64,000 nucleotides of DNA, from IMG/VR virus record IMGVR_UViG_3300009508_000001, positions 1-64,000 of that record; one strand, given 5' to 3'. Source of the DNA: a virus. The notes under the pieces were generated by a model. That model saw nothing but the letters and a program-made list of their open reading frames with translations, ran no database searches and was not told the origin of the DNA. The number at the start of each line of letters is the position of its first letter. Within the stretch, counting starts at the first letter, position 1. The position numbers and the translations under genes are program-made. Of the stretch, positions 18,926-25,702 are shown in pieces.

Positions 18926-19227
18926 TATAAAAATTCTGGTCTTATATTTCTAAAAATATTTCTATAAAATTTTTCTCTAAATCTTATACTTAAATTTATT
19001 ACATCTTCTTCTGTAACTACACTTTCATCTATTAATGTTACAAATTCTTTAACTATTTTTAAACTTCCAACAGTTAATACTATTCCTAAGTCATAATTTT
19101 TTGTACTATTATAAGTACTTATAAACTCTAAATTAACTTGTGTATGAAAGTATTCATCATTTTTTAATTTATTAATATAATCTATTAATGGTTTAAGTTC
19201 TTTATTTAATATTTTATCAATGTTCAT
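18925..19227 (-). CDS. Small hypothetical protein
   Basis: 100 residues: MNIDKILNKELKPLIDYINK, a beta-stranded centre, then VVTEEDVINLSIRFREKFYRNIF. It overlaps the stop of the chaperonin gene by 11 nt and so should be co-translated with it. Not recognised. Confidence 0.55.
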   Translation of the reverse strand: MNIDKILNKELKPLIDYINKLKNDEYFHTQVNLEFISTYNSTKNYDLGIVLTVGSLKIVKEFVTLIDESVVTEEDVINLSIRFREKFYRNIFRNIRPEFL

Positions 19228-20653
19228 TTACTATTACTGTTTCTGTTGTTAATATTGTTGATGCTACACTTACTGCATTCTTTAAAGCTGATTTAGTTAC
19301 TTTAACAGGATCTATAATATTTTCTAGTTCTTTTAAATTTATATATTTATCTTTATTTATTAATTCAAAAGGTTTAGCTATTGCATTATAAAGAATACTA
19401 TCCTTATCATCTTTTAAATCATATAAAGTAGACCCTCCTCCAGGTATAATTCCTTCTTCTAAGGCCGCTTTAACTGCATTATTTGCATCTTCTATTCTAT
19501 CATACTTCTCTCTAAATTCTAACTCTGAATCAGCTCCTATATAAATAACTCCAACTCCTGTTTTAAACTTAGATATTCTTTCTTTAATTTTTTGTTTATT
19601 ATATGTTGAATTATTTTTAGTAAGATGTTCTAGATTAGAAATATAAGAATTTAATTCTTTTTCATCAAAATTACCATCTTGTATAATTGTAGTATCTTCT
19701 GTTACAATTATTTTATCTGATTGACCTAATTGATTTAAATTAAATGTAGATAAAGTACTTTCAGTGATAATTTCACCTTTAGTATAAACTGCTATATCAT
19801 TAAGATATTGTTTTCTAGATTCTGAGAATCCTGGTGTTTTAATAATTACATTTTTTAAATTTCCAGATTGTAAGTTTCTAAAACAAGTATGTAAAACATC
19901 TTGATTAACTTCTTCTGCTATAATTATTAAAGGTCTTTTAATTCTTGCTACATTATCTAATACTGGTAGTAATTGTTTTGAAGAATTTAATTTACCATCA
20001 AATATAAAATATAATGGTTTATCATATTTAACTTGATTAGCTTCACTATTTATAAAGAAAGAATCTATATATGATGAATTAAAACTATATCCTTCTATAA
20101 ACGATGTATATGTTTTATTTGTTATAGATGGTTCTAATATAATTTCAGAACCTTTACTTTTCTTATATAAGTTAGATATTAATTTAGAAGACTCTATATC
20201 TCCATTAGTTGAAACATTAGCTACTTTAATTATATCTGATTTTTTACATTTAATAGATTTCTTTTCTAGTTTATGTAATATTTCTACAAGATCTAATTGT
20301 AAATCTCTTTGTATTTCAAATCCTGATCTATTTTTCAATTCTTCAAATCCTAAATCTAATATTGCTTTAGCTAATACTGTAGCTGTAGTAGTTCCATCTC
20401 CTGCTTCTTTATTAGTAAGTAAACTAGCTTCTTTAAGCATTTGAGCAGCTATGTTTTCTACAGGATCTAGTAAATTAATACTTTTAGCTACTGTTACTCC
20501 ATCTTTAGTAATAGTGTGACTACCATCATTATTTTCTATAATAACAGTCTTACCATTAGGTCCTAAAGTCGAAGATACAGCCTTAGCTAGTTTATCAAAA
20601 CCTTCTTTAAGTTTAACTTTAGCTGTATCTTCAAAATATAGTTTTTTATTCAT
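19217..20653 (-). CDS. groEL: GroEL-like (group I) chaperonin
   Basis: 478 residues against about 545 for bacterial GroEL. Equatorial ATP motifs are intact: TLGPNGKTV near residue 28, TKDGVTVAKS near 48, AGDGTTTATVLA near 82, and the C-terminal GIIPGGGSTLYDLKD. The missing about 65 residues must come mostly from the intermediate/apical region and the C-terminal tail. It probably helps fold capsid or other virion proteins. No GroES partner is obvious in the window, so it may use the host co-chaperonin or act alone. Confidence 0.92.
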   Translation of the reverse strand: MNKKLYFEDTAKVKLKEGFDKLAKAVSSTLGPNGKTVIIENNDGSHTITKDGVTVAKSINLLDPVENIAAQMLKEASLLTNKEAGDGTTTATVLAKAILDLGFEELKNRSGFEIQRDLQLDLVEILHKLEKKSIKCKKSDIIKVANVSTNGDIESSKLISNLYKKSKGSEIILEPSITNKTYTSFIEGYSFNSSYIDSFFINSEANQVKYDKPLYFIFDGKLNSSKQLLPVLDNVARIKRPLIIIAEEVNQDVLHTCFRNLQSGNLKNVIIKTPGFSESRKQYLNDIAVYTKGEIITESTLSTFNLNQLGQSDKIIVTEDTTIIQDGNFDEKELNSYISNLEHLTKNNSTYNKQKIKERISKFKTGVGVIYIGADSELEFREKYDRIEDANNAVKAALEEGIIPGGGSTLYDLKDDKDSILYNAIAKPFELINKDKYINLKELENIIDPVKVTKSALKNAVSVASTILTTETVIVNEH

Positions 20654-20888
20654 TTATTTCTTCTATTTGTAAAAGTATTACATTATTTTCATCTTCATAT
20701 CTATAATCCATATTTGCATATATGTTTTGTAGTTCTTGATCAGAAAGTAATCCTTCACCTATTTCATATTCAAGTTCTTCTCTTATTAATTCTTCAAAGT
20801 ACTCATAAGCTTCATCTTCATTTATAATTTCTTTTTCAATATTAATAAATATACCTGAACCTTCTTTATATTTTATTACTTTGTACAT
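20646..20888 (-). CDS. Small acidic protein, unknown
   Basis: 80 residues from the ATG at 20888. An in-frame GTG at 20906 would add six. It is acidic (EAYEYFEELIREELEYEIGE) and overlaps the chaperonin start by 8 nt, indicating coupling. It could be a chaperonin-linked factor, but no motif supports this. Confidence 0.5.
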   Translation of the reverse strand: MYKVIKYKEGSGIFINIEKEIINEDEAYEYFEELIREELEYEIGEGLLSDQELQNIYANMDYRYEDENNVILLQIEEINE

Positions 20889-20930
20889 TGTGATTCTTTG
20901 TTCCACTGGTCATCCCAGTATATATAATTA

Positions 20931-21098
20931 TTATTCTGTTGGTTGTTCATCCTCTTGTGGTTCTGGATCTTTAATACCTAGATGTTCTTTAAGTTCTATA
21001 ATACAATTTGCAATTGTATGTGAATCAGCTAGTGAATAAGTTCCTTTTCTATTAGCAGCATCTATAGCTGCAACAATAATTCTAAATTGATTTTCCAT
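20931..21098 (-). CDS. Small hypothetical protein (55 aa)
   Basis: ATG at 21098, TAA at 20933-20931. The sequence begins MENQFRIIVAAIDAANRKGT, continues helically, and ends in an acidic Pro/Gln tail. It overlaps the next upstream gene by 17 nt. Its helical body plus disordered tail is like many small phage regulators; no function assigned. Confidence 0.5.
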   Translation of the reverse strand: MENQFRIIVAAIDAANRKGTYSLADSHTIANCIIELKEHLGIKDPEPQEDEQPTE

Positions 21099-21348
21099 TT
21101 ATTACTTTAAATATTTTAGTGTAAGTTTCTTTTCTTTTTATATATAGTGTATCTTTCTTATTTATTAAATAAAATGCATTATAATAGTTTGGATTTACAT
21201 TATATAAACTATCTACAGTTTTTAATACTTCTCCTAAAGTTACTTTAGTTACTTTTTTATAATCTTTATTATGAATTGAAACACTATCTTGTACTTGACT
21301 AAATAATGTAAAATTAATTAAAAGTAATCCAAATAATAGTTTTTTCAT
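21082..21348 (-). CDS. Small secreted protein
   Basis: 88 residues. The N-terminus MKKLLFGLLLINFTLFSQ is a clear signal peptide with probable cleavage after FS or FSQ. The mature part is mixed charged. There is no lipobox cysteine. It is the first of three genes with membrane-directed features (with 21348 and 21845), suggesting a spanin-like or lysis cassette, which is an inference. Confidence 0.6.
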   Translation of the reverse strand: MKKLLFGLLLINFTLFSQVQDSVSIHNKDYKKVTKVTLGEVLKTVDSLYNVNPNYYNAFYLINKKDTLYIKRKETYTKIFKVINGKSI

Positions 21349-21680
21349 TATTTCTTTGTTTTAGTTAATTTCATAGCTTCTTTAGCTTGTGAATTTTCTT
21401 TTCTTAGTTTACTATTAGCTGTAGATAATCTATTTGATTTAATAATCAATACTTCATTTGCAATACTAAGTTTTTCATTCTCTTTAACTACTTCTTGTTT
21501 AATATACCATTGGTATAATCCAGTAACTGCTACTGATATTGTAGATAAGCTTCCTATGAATGTCATAAAGTCTAATTTACCTCCAATAAGTAATCCAAGA
21601 CCAGCTAACCATAAAAGTAAAGTAATTCCTACAAAAATACCTTTAGTACTTTTAAATAAATCTTTAAATTTTTCTTTCAT
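21348..21680 (-). CDS. Two-TM membrane protein, holin candidate
   Basis: 110 residues. Two hydrophobic spans (GIFVGITLLLWLAGLGLLIG; FIGSLSTISVAVTGLYQWYI) are followed by a charged coiled-coil tail rich in Lys. Size and topology fit phage holins. Adjacent genes encode a secreted protein and a membrane-tail protein with a phospholipase-like motif, so a lysis module is a reasonable reading but unproven. Confidence 0.55.
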   Translation of the reverse strand: MKEKFKDLFKSTKGIFVGITLLLWLAGLGLLIGGKLDFMTFIGSLSTISVAVTGLYQWYIKQEVVKENEKLSIANEVLIIKSNRLSTANSKLRKENSQAKEAMKLTKTKK

Positions 21681-21781
21681 TAAATTCTTTTTAATAATTG
21701 TTTATATTTTAATACATTAATCCTATACTTAACTATTTCTTTAATAGGATTATTTTTCTTTAAAAATTTTTTATTTATCAT
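21680..21781 (-). CDS. Small basic peptide (33 aa)
   Basis: ATG at 21781 and a TAA overlapping the next gene's ATG by one base (TAATG). The product is very basic, MINKKFLKKNNPIKEIVKYR and more. The coupled start of the two-TM gene and the promoter just upstream at 21802-21832 argue that this frame is translated. Confidence 0.45.
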   Translation of the reverse strand: MINKKFLKKNNPIKEIVKYRINVLKYKQLLKRI

Positions 21782-21801
21782 ATTATTAATTATTTATGAT
21801 A

Positions 21802-21832
21802 CAAAGGTACAAACAATATTTGGATTATACAA
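21802..21832 (-). promoter_or_regulatory. Bacteroidota sigma-A promoter
   Basis: On the minus strand: TTG (21832-21830), a 20-nt spacer, then TACCTTTG (21809-21802), a full consensus match. It sits between the gene ending at 21845 and the small basic peptide gene, so it should drive the 21.8-20.6 kb genes leftward. Confidence 0.8.
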
Positions 21833-21844
21833 GTTTTTTAACAT

Positions 21845-22291
21845 TTATTTTGAAAATAACTTATAAATTAAGTAAAAAGGAGTTGATAACCATAATAAAA
21901 ATACTCTTATATAAGGTTCTATAACACCTTTACCTAATCTTTCCATATTCTTACCATAATTAAAATCATATTTTAATTTCTTTTTTAACCATTTAAAACC
22001 TTTGTATTGTTTAAGTAAATGTATATAATCATAATCATGTCTAAGAGCTGCTAAATCTACACCTACTAAATCTATTAGATCTTTAACTATAGTAGCACCA
22101 TCATAACCATCTGAATGTATTATAAAGTAATCAAAGGCTTCTAAATAATATTCTGAGTAAGGACCTTTTAGTTTTAGATATATCTCTAATTTCTTTCTAT
22201 CTTTCATTATAGAATCATAAGGTCTATTAAAAAATTTAGGATCACTGAATATAAATTTGTTATTATTTAATAAGTTTTCTTCTATTATCAT
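21845..22291 (-). CDS. Membrane-tail protein with phospholipase A2-like motif
   Basis: 148 residues. Residues about 57-86 read HSDGYDGATIVKDLIDLVGV, then DLAALRHDYDYIH. The D-x-A-A-x-x-H-D-x-D-Y pattern resembles the active-site helix of secreted phospholipase A2 (His-Asp pair). The last 25 residues are hydrophobic (IRVFLLWLSTPFYLIYKLFSK), a likely membrane anchor. It may disrupt membranes at lysis or entry. The calcium-loop part is not convincing, so the enzymatic call is tentative. Confidence 0.4.
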   Translation of the reverse strand: MIIEENLLNNNKFIFSDPKFFNRPYDSIMKDRKKLEIYLKLKGPYSEYYLEAFDYFIIHSDGYDGATIVKDLIDLVGVDLAALRHDYDYIHLLKQYKGFKWLKKKLKYDFNYGKNMERLGKGVIEPYIRVFLLWLSTPFYLIYKLFSK

Positions 22292-22316
22292 ATTTGTTAT
22301 ATTTTATTATTAAGCA

Positions 22317-22347
22317 TAAAAAAAGCCCATACGTTTAAGTATAAGCT
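22317..22347 (-). terminator. Intrinsic terminator of the 22.3-22.6 kb RNA
   Basis: Read leftward: AGCTTATAC pairs with GTATGGGCT (two G-U pairs) across a short loop, then seven U. It closes the transcript started at the promoter at 22643-22673, 25 nt before the start codon at 22291. Confidence 0.7.
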
Positions 22348-22636
22348 ATTACTTCAATTGTTTTCATCATTTAGTTGAGGATTAGATATAACTTTCCCCT
22401 TGAAGTTGAAAATTAGTTACCTAATTTCGATTTTAACCTTAGATTTCTTTAGTACCGTCTTTAGCCTATTTGGGGACTCACCTTTATTTTGTCTTATTCC
22501 CAACTACTACTTTATACTAAGGTAATTTTCCAATCTATTGGGGACAACCTCTCTATTATATATAGATACTAACCCAACTTCTGATCCTATAACTACTTTC
22601 GCCCTCTAGGATGATATTCAGTGTGACTGAATGATT
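22317..22636 (-). ncRNA. Stand-alone structured RNA, about 320 nt, unrecognised
   Basis: No gene lies in 22292-22702. A full host-type promoter precedes this stretch and a U-tailed hairpin ends it. Read leftward the RNA has a 5' hairpin TTCAGT-CAC-ACTGAA and a second ATCCTA/TAGGAT hairpin. Two similar modules follow, each with GTTGGG paired to CCCCAA (one near 22580-22519, one near 22506-22468). A long-range ACCTTAG/CTAAGGT helix encloses the second module. It lacks the conserved elements of RNase P, 6S or group I introns. It could be a trans-acting RNA or an attenuated leader of the downstream gene. Confidence 0.6.
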
Positions 22637-22642
22637 GTTTTA

Positions 22643-22673
22643 CAAAGATACAACATTATATAAGTAAATGCAA
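22643..22673 (-). promoter_or_regulatory. Bacteroidota sigma-A promoter of the structured RNA
   Basis: On the minus strand: TTG (22673-22671), 20-nt spacer, TATCTTTG (22650-22643). Full consensus. No start codon of a credible gene follows for 350 nt, so the promoter serves the non-coding RNA first. Confidence 0.82.
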
Positions 22674-22702
22674 GTATTTAATGTTAAATCTTTGTTAAAG
22701 TT

Positions 22703-22903
22703 TTATTTTCTACCTTTTATTTTCCATTCATAAATTTCTTCTTCAGCATTTTTTCTTTCATTTTCTGGCAAAGTATCTAAATATTTATTAATATCTATCT
22801 TAGTTTGTTCTGAGTATAATCTAAACATATCATCTAAGTTACTCCATATAATATTATATAATATTTGATAATCTTTAATCTTTTCTATATCACTTTTTTT
22901 CAT
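22703..22903 (-). CDS. Small hypothetical protein, apparently leaderless
   Basis: 66 residues from ATG 22903. The in-frame TTG at 22918 is excluded because it lies in the promoter -7 box. The sequence starts MKKSDIEKIKDYQILYNIIW and is helical and charged. The -7 box ends only 4 nt before the ATG, so transcription probably starts at or beside the start codon. It is the first gene of the leftward arm. Confidence 0.65.
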   Translation of the reverse strand: MKKSDIEKIKDYQILYNIIWSNLDDMFRLYSEQTKIDINKYLDTLPENERKNAEEEIYEWKIKGRK

Positions 22904-22907
22904 AATA

Positions 22908-22938
22908 CAAAGATACAACTATTATTTATAACTACCAA
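22908..22938 (-). promoter_or_regulatory. Bacteroidota sigma-A promoter
   Basis: On the minus strand: TTG (22938-22936), 20-nt spacer, TATCTTTG (22915-22908). It immediately precedes the ATG at 22903 and marks the right edge of the leftward arm. Confidence 0.82.
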
Positions 22939-22996
22939 ATATTTTATGTTAAATTTTTTGAAATATTTTTTAAAATTATTTAAGAGTTTCTGTTTT

Positions 22997-23057
22997 ATGA
23001 CCAACCCACAATCAACCCCCACTCTTTTTAAAAATTGGGGATAACCCCTATGGTCAT
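22997..23057 (+). promoter_or_regulatory. Structured leader/switch-like element at the divergence point
   Basis: ATGACC (22997-23002) pairs with GGTCAT (23052-23057). Inside, GGGG (23037-23040) can pair either with the upstream CCCC run (near 23016-23020) or with the downstream CCCC (23045-23048), giving mutually exclusive hairpins. It lies 50 nt before the first rightward gene. This may be an early-gene control element; no protein-binding site is known to me. Confidence 0.4.
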
Positions 23058-23107
23058 TGAGAGAATGAGTCTTTCAAGCCATACATAATAACTTAATACA
23101 TAATACT

Positions 23108-23521
23108 ATGGAAACTGTTAAACTTAATGCAAGACAAGTAACTAATGAAGAAACTAGTGCTATTGAACTACAAGGTTCAGCTGTACTACAAAGCATTGGT
23201 AACAATGTACTAGAGAACTCTAATGGTACAAAGTACAAGATTGGTAATATTGCTTATGACCATAATGGTACTACTGAAGTGAAGTCAGCTCAAATCTTTG
23301 AGAAGACCTATGCTGGTAACCCAGAGAAAGGTACTGCACCAGTTGCTAAAGGTGATATTGTTGCAATCAACATTAGTGCTGATGAGACTAACACTTACTT
23401 TAGAGTGATTGGTACTGGTAGTGCTGGTCTTGAGAGTAAAGACCTATTTGCATCTCTTATGGGGACTGCAAAGCCTATGGTAGTTGCTAATCAAGAAGAA
23501 GAGGCTGATGTACCAGCTTAA
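23108..23521 (+). CDS. First rightward gene, probably highly expressed, unknown function
   Basis: 137 residues, METVKLNARQVTNEETSAIE onward, with no Cys, Trp or His-rich motif and predicted beta-rich. Its codons are clearly less AT-biased than neighbouring small genes, similar to the capsid gene, suggesting strong expression. It is a monocistron: a strong terminator follows at 23540-23573. As the first gene of the rightward arm it may be the earliest transcribed; a DNA-binding or host-takeover role is only a guess. Confidence 0.75.
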   Translation: METVKLNARQVTNEETSAIELQGSAVLQSIGNNVLENSNGTKYKIGNIAYDHNGTTEVKSAQIFEKTYAGNPEKGTAPVAKGDIVAINISADETNTYFRVIGTGSAGLESKDLFASLMGTAKPMVVANQEEEADVPA

Positions 23522-23537
23522 TCAGGTGCATACCTGA
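23522..23537 (+). repeat. Palindrome TCAGGTGCATACCTGA, copy 1
   Basis: A 16-nt inverted repeat directly after the stop codon. A second copy differing at one base (TCAGGTACATACCTGA) lies at 32732-32747. In RNA it forms a six-pair hairpin. It may be an operator, a processing hairpin or part of the termination signal. Confidence 0.5.
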
Positions 23538-23539
23538 AC

Positions 23540-23573
23540 AACTAGGAGTCCTTAGGGGCTCTTAGTTTTTCTT
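23540..23573 (+). terminator. Intrinsic terminator
   Basis: AACTAGGAGTCC pairs with GGGCTCTTAGTT through 12 pairs including G-U, then a T run. It ends the single-gene unit 23108-23521. Confidence 0.85.
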
Positions 23574-23621
23574 TATTAAGATACCTTACTTACTTAACAA
23601 GCTTAGGAAACTTAATTACTT

Positions 23622-23730
23622 AAAATAGCACACCCTCTCTATATTAATAACTAACTAGCTACACAGCTAGATTGTTTTCATCGACAAATATAAATTTAGT
23701 TAGAGATTAGATTGGGTGTGTTTATTTTTT
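23622..23730 (+). ncRNA. Closed-stem structured RNA 1
   Basis: CACACCC (23629-23635) pairs with GGGTGTG (23714-23720), followed by TTTATTTTTT. Inside, CTAACTA pairs with TAGTTAG, TCTCT with AGAGA, and TAGCT-ACAC-AGCTA forms a hairpin, giving a branched fold. No reading frame crosses it. It shares the design of several elements to 28.8 kb: terminal stem, internal hairpins, U-run after the 3' strand. Confidence 0.55.
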
Positions 23731-23760
23731 ATTAGACTTTAATAACTTAATACTTTTAAT

Positions 23761-23865
23761 ATGGAAACTTTTATTTACATACTAAATATACTTTTATTAG
23801 CATTATTAGGATTTAGTGGTCTTTTTATGATAGCACTTATAATTAGAGATATATTTAACTTATAA
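23761..23865 (+). CDS. Single-TM micropeptide (34 aa)
   Basis: METFIYILNILLLALLGFSG, then FMIALIIRDIFNL. It is almost wholly hydrophobic with one membrane span. The leader TAATAACTTAATAC resembles that of the first rightward gene. Several similar micro-membrane genes follow. Function unknown. Confidence 0.5.
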   Translation: METFIYILNILLLALLGFSGLFMIALIIRDIFNL

Positions 23866-23870
23866 ACATT

Positions 23871-23933
23871 ATGAACTTATACTCTTTAGTGGTGATATTA
23901 ATAGTAGTTTTGATTGCTTTTAGAAGTGATTAA
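23871..23933 (+). CDS. Single-TM micropeptide (20 aa)
   Basis: MNLYSLVVILIVVLIAFRSD: one hydrophobic helix with a charged C-terminus. It starts 5 nt after the previous micropeptide. Same size and style as the 24784 peptide (MELLIIVAVIFIAYMFMSDE), which supports both. Confidence 0.4.
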   Translation: MNLYSLVVILIVVLIAFRSD

Positions 23934-24018
23934 AGTGCTGTTAAGTGTTGTTATCAGTGGGATTGTGAGTGTTTATGGTAGCTTAGGTAGCATTACAACA
24001 CCAATAACCACACTTTTA
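23931..24018 (+). ncRNA. Closed-stem structured RNA 2
   Basis: TAAAGTG (23931-23937) pairs with CACTTTTA (from 24011). An inner GTGTTG can pair with CAACAC and GTTAT with ATAAC, so more than one fold is possible. A further hairpin GACTAT/ATAGTC follows at 24020-24041. No gene is present. Confidence 0.45.
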
Positions 24019-24075
24019 AGACTATACTTATCAACATAGTCATTATTATTAACATAGCTAACAAATACGTATTTT

Positions 24076-24291
24076 ATGAAAATATCAAAGAATGAAAAAA
24101 CAATAATTAATAAATGTGATTGTTTAAATCCAAAACAAATAAAAGAAACCTTACCTATATTCTATGAAGAAAATAAAGAAGCTATTGATGATGAAAGAAT
24201 ATTAGTTTATTTAGATTATTTTGCTACTGAAGGAGGTATTGTATTAAATAATGAAACATCAGAGGCATATAGTGTTGATTTAAGAGCTTAA
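24076..24291 (+). CDS. Small hypothetical protein
   Basis: 71 residues, MKISKNEKTIINKCDCLNPK onward, acidic C-terminal half (FYEENKEAIDDERILVYLDY). Helical. It stands alone between structured RNAs. Not recognised. Confidence 0.55.
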   Translation: MKISKNEKTIINKCDCLNPKQIKETLPIFYEENKEAIDDERILVYLDYFATEGGIVLNNETSEAYSVDLRA

Positions 24292-24400
24292 CTAGATGAT
24301 TATCAATGATATACCACAATACCTTAACTTTATCAACTTATAAAACCAACCTAACAATAATAATAAATAGCTAACTTATTAATAATAACGTTGAAGAACT

Positions 24401-24489
24401 GACTAATCCTTGTAATATAAGTATGTTATTAATTACAAGGTGTTTAATGCAGCTTAACTAGTCACAAGCCTAGAGTAATAATGCAGAGT
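24401..24489 (+). ncRNA. RNA element with AATGCA motif, copy 1
   Basis: GACTA (24401-24405) pairs with TAGTC downstream, around a perfect nine-pair hairpin CCTTGTAAT/ATTACAAGG (24408-24440). Then TAATGCAGCTTAA, a CTAG-TCACAAGC-CTAG hairpin and AATGCAGAGT (24445-24489). The last part is shared with 25441-25487. Confidence 0.5.
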
Positions 24490-24519
24490 GAACAAATTAT
24501 TAATTAAAACTTGACAGTT

Positions 24520-24705
24520 ATGAATAAATGCCCTAATTGCTTTGAAAATCACAGTAATAGAAACTTTGAAAATTATTGTGATCCTTGTTATGATGAAATA
24601 TATCTTAGCAGTGGAACAGACCCAAATACAGATGATGATGTAATGATAATCAAATCAACAAACTTAACTAATGCTAAAAAAGAAAATGGCATTACTGTAG
24701 GATAA
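24520..24705 (+). CDS. Small zinc-ribbon-like protein
   Basis: 61 residues from ATG 24520 (an in-frame TTG lies 9 nt upstream). MNKCPNCFENHSNR and YCDPCYDEIY give two CxxC pairs spaced for one zinc. The tail is acidic. The start MNKC-x-x-C resembles the gene at 27691, so they may be paralogues. Confidence 0.6.
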   Translation: MNKCPNCFENHSNRNFENYCDPCYDEIYLSSGTDPNTDDDVMIIKSTNLTNAKKENGITVG

Positions 24706-24716
24706 TAACAAAAAGA

Positions 24717-24756
24717 TTGTCAAGTCTCCTACAGGTAACGCTGGGGAGTTTGACAA
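24717..24756 (+). other. Stable hairpin after zinc-ribbon gene
   Basis: TTGTCAA pairs with TTGACAA and CTCC with GGAG around a CAGGTAACGC-type loop. It has no T run directly after, so it is probably an mRNA 3'-end stabiliser or a small RNA rather than a terminator. Confidence 0.5.
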
Positions 24757-24783
24757 CTTATTAATACTTAAAAACAACTAATT

Positions 24784-24846
24784 ATGGAACTATTAATAAT
24801 AGTAGCAGTTATATTCATAGCTTATATGTTTATGTCTGATGAATAA
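24784..24846 (+). CDS. Single-TM micropeptide (20 aa)
   Basis: MELLIIVAVIFIAYMFMSDE: one membrane helix and an acidic end. Paralogue-like partner of the peptide at 23871. Expression depends on A-rich leader AACAACTAATT. Confidence 0.4.
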   Translation: MELLIIVAVIFIAYMFMSDE

Positions 24847-24876
24847 CTAATAATCACTAAATAAAATATAGCTAAT

Positions 24877-24963
24877 ATGAAAACAAAAGGGACATATGTT
24901 AATCAGATGTTGACAAGAGAAGAGATGATTAATATAACTGAACAGTTAAATAAATTATTATGA
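24877..24963 (+). CDS. Small peptide (28 aa)
   Basis: MKTKGTYVNQMLTREEMINI and a short helix. Its stop overlaps the next start (ATGA at 24960), which supports translation and coupling to the membrane protein that follows. Confidence 0.4.
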   Translation: MKTKGTYVNQMLTREEMINITEQLNKLL

Positions 24964-25187
24964 GTAAAGGTAAAAGTGTAGCATTTATTTGTATAATATG
25001 TATAGTACTAGGTTTATTTAAACTTATACTATTATTTCATAATATACCAAATGATAGTGAAGATATTAAAGATTTACCTATATTAATTTTAGGTGTTACC
25101 TCTTATGTAATTTTAATAGCTGGTACAATAGCTTTAATACGTTACTCAATAATAAAGTTATTAATATGGATAAAATATAACTGGTAA
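24960..25187 (+). CDS. Two-TM small membrane protein
   Basis: 75 residues with two spans (SVAFICIICIVLGLFKLILL; LILGVTSYVILIAGTIALIR). Coupled to the previous peptide by an ATGA overlap and 1 nt from the next membrane gene. Not recognised. Confidence 0.55.
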   Translation: MSKGKSVAFICIICIVLGLFKLILLFHNIPNDSEDIKDLPILILGVTSYVILIAGTIALIRYSIIKLLIWIKYNW

Positions 25188-25188
25188 T

Positions 25189-25407
25189 ATGATAAAACAA
25201 ATTAAACAATTAGGTAAAGGTAAGAAAGTATTTATTATATTATTATTGTTAATAATAGCATTAGATACTTACTATATATTAAACAATGGTAATCCTTTTC
25301 AAGAAGAAACATTTTTTAGTATAATGGTAGGTTTATCAATAATTGGAATATTATTTATATTATTTGTATTAATTACAAAGTATATAATTCATAATTGGAA
25401 CGATTAA
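25189..25407 (+). CDS. Two-TM small membrane protein
   Basis: 72 residues. Spans at VFIILLLLIIALDTYYIL and IMVGLSIIGILFILFVLITK, basic N-terminus. Together with the gene before it this could form a membrane pair; role unknown. Confidence 0.55.
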   Translation: MIKQIKQLGKGKKVFIILLLLIIALDTYYILNNGNPFQEETFFSIMVGLSIIGILFILFVLITKYIIHNWND

Positions 25408-25416
25408 TTAAGTTTA

Positions 25417-25487
25417 GCTACTTCTTAAAAAGTAGCACCATAATGCAACCTAAGACAGTTACAAGTCTGTTTATAAAAATGCAGAGT
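25417..25487 (+). ncRNA. RNA element with AATGCA motif, copy 2
   Basis: A GCTACTT/AAGTAGC hairpin (25417-25436) is followed by TAATGCAACCTAA, an AGAC-AGTTACAA-GTCT hairpin and AATGCAGAGT (25441-25487). The block matches 24445-24489 in order and spacing: AATGCA, small hairpin with a GTyACAAG loop, AATGCAGAGT. Confidence 0.5.
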
Positions 25488-25539
25488 ATGGTAATAATCA
25501 AAACTTTATTGTGTTTTTTTGATTAATTAATAAATTGTT

Positions 25540-25680
25540 AAAAGCAACTATGTCGGTATAATACTTGGTGTATTATATTATGAGGATAAACAATTTAGTG
25601 TAATAAACATCCTTGACTTAATAATCAAGAGCTTGCAGTATGAAAAAACTGTCAATTGTTAAAAGTGTAGTTGCTTTTTT
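25540..25680 (+). ncRNA. Closed-stem structured RNA 3
   Basis: AAAAGCAACTA (25540-25550) pairs perfectly over 11 bp with TAGTTGCTTTT (25668-25678), and the T run continues. Internal hairpins: ATAATAC-TTGGT-GTATTAT, GAGGAT/ATCCTT, CTTGA/TCAAG. No gene inside. The terminal stem doubles as an intrinsic terminator. Confidence 0.65.
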
Positions 25681-25702
25681 ATTAACTAAATAACTATAAA
25701 CT

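Noticed and set aside
22317-22636. RNase P RNA, 6S RNA or group I intron as identity of the structured RNA
   Set aside because: The conserved strings of those RNAs (for example GAGGAAAGUC, or the GATATAGTC P7 strand) are not present.
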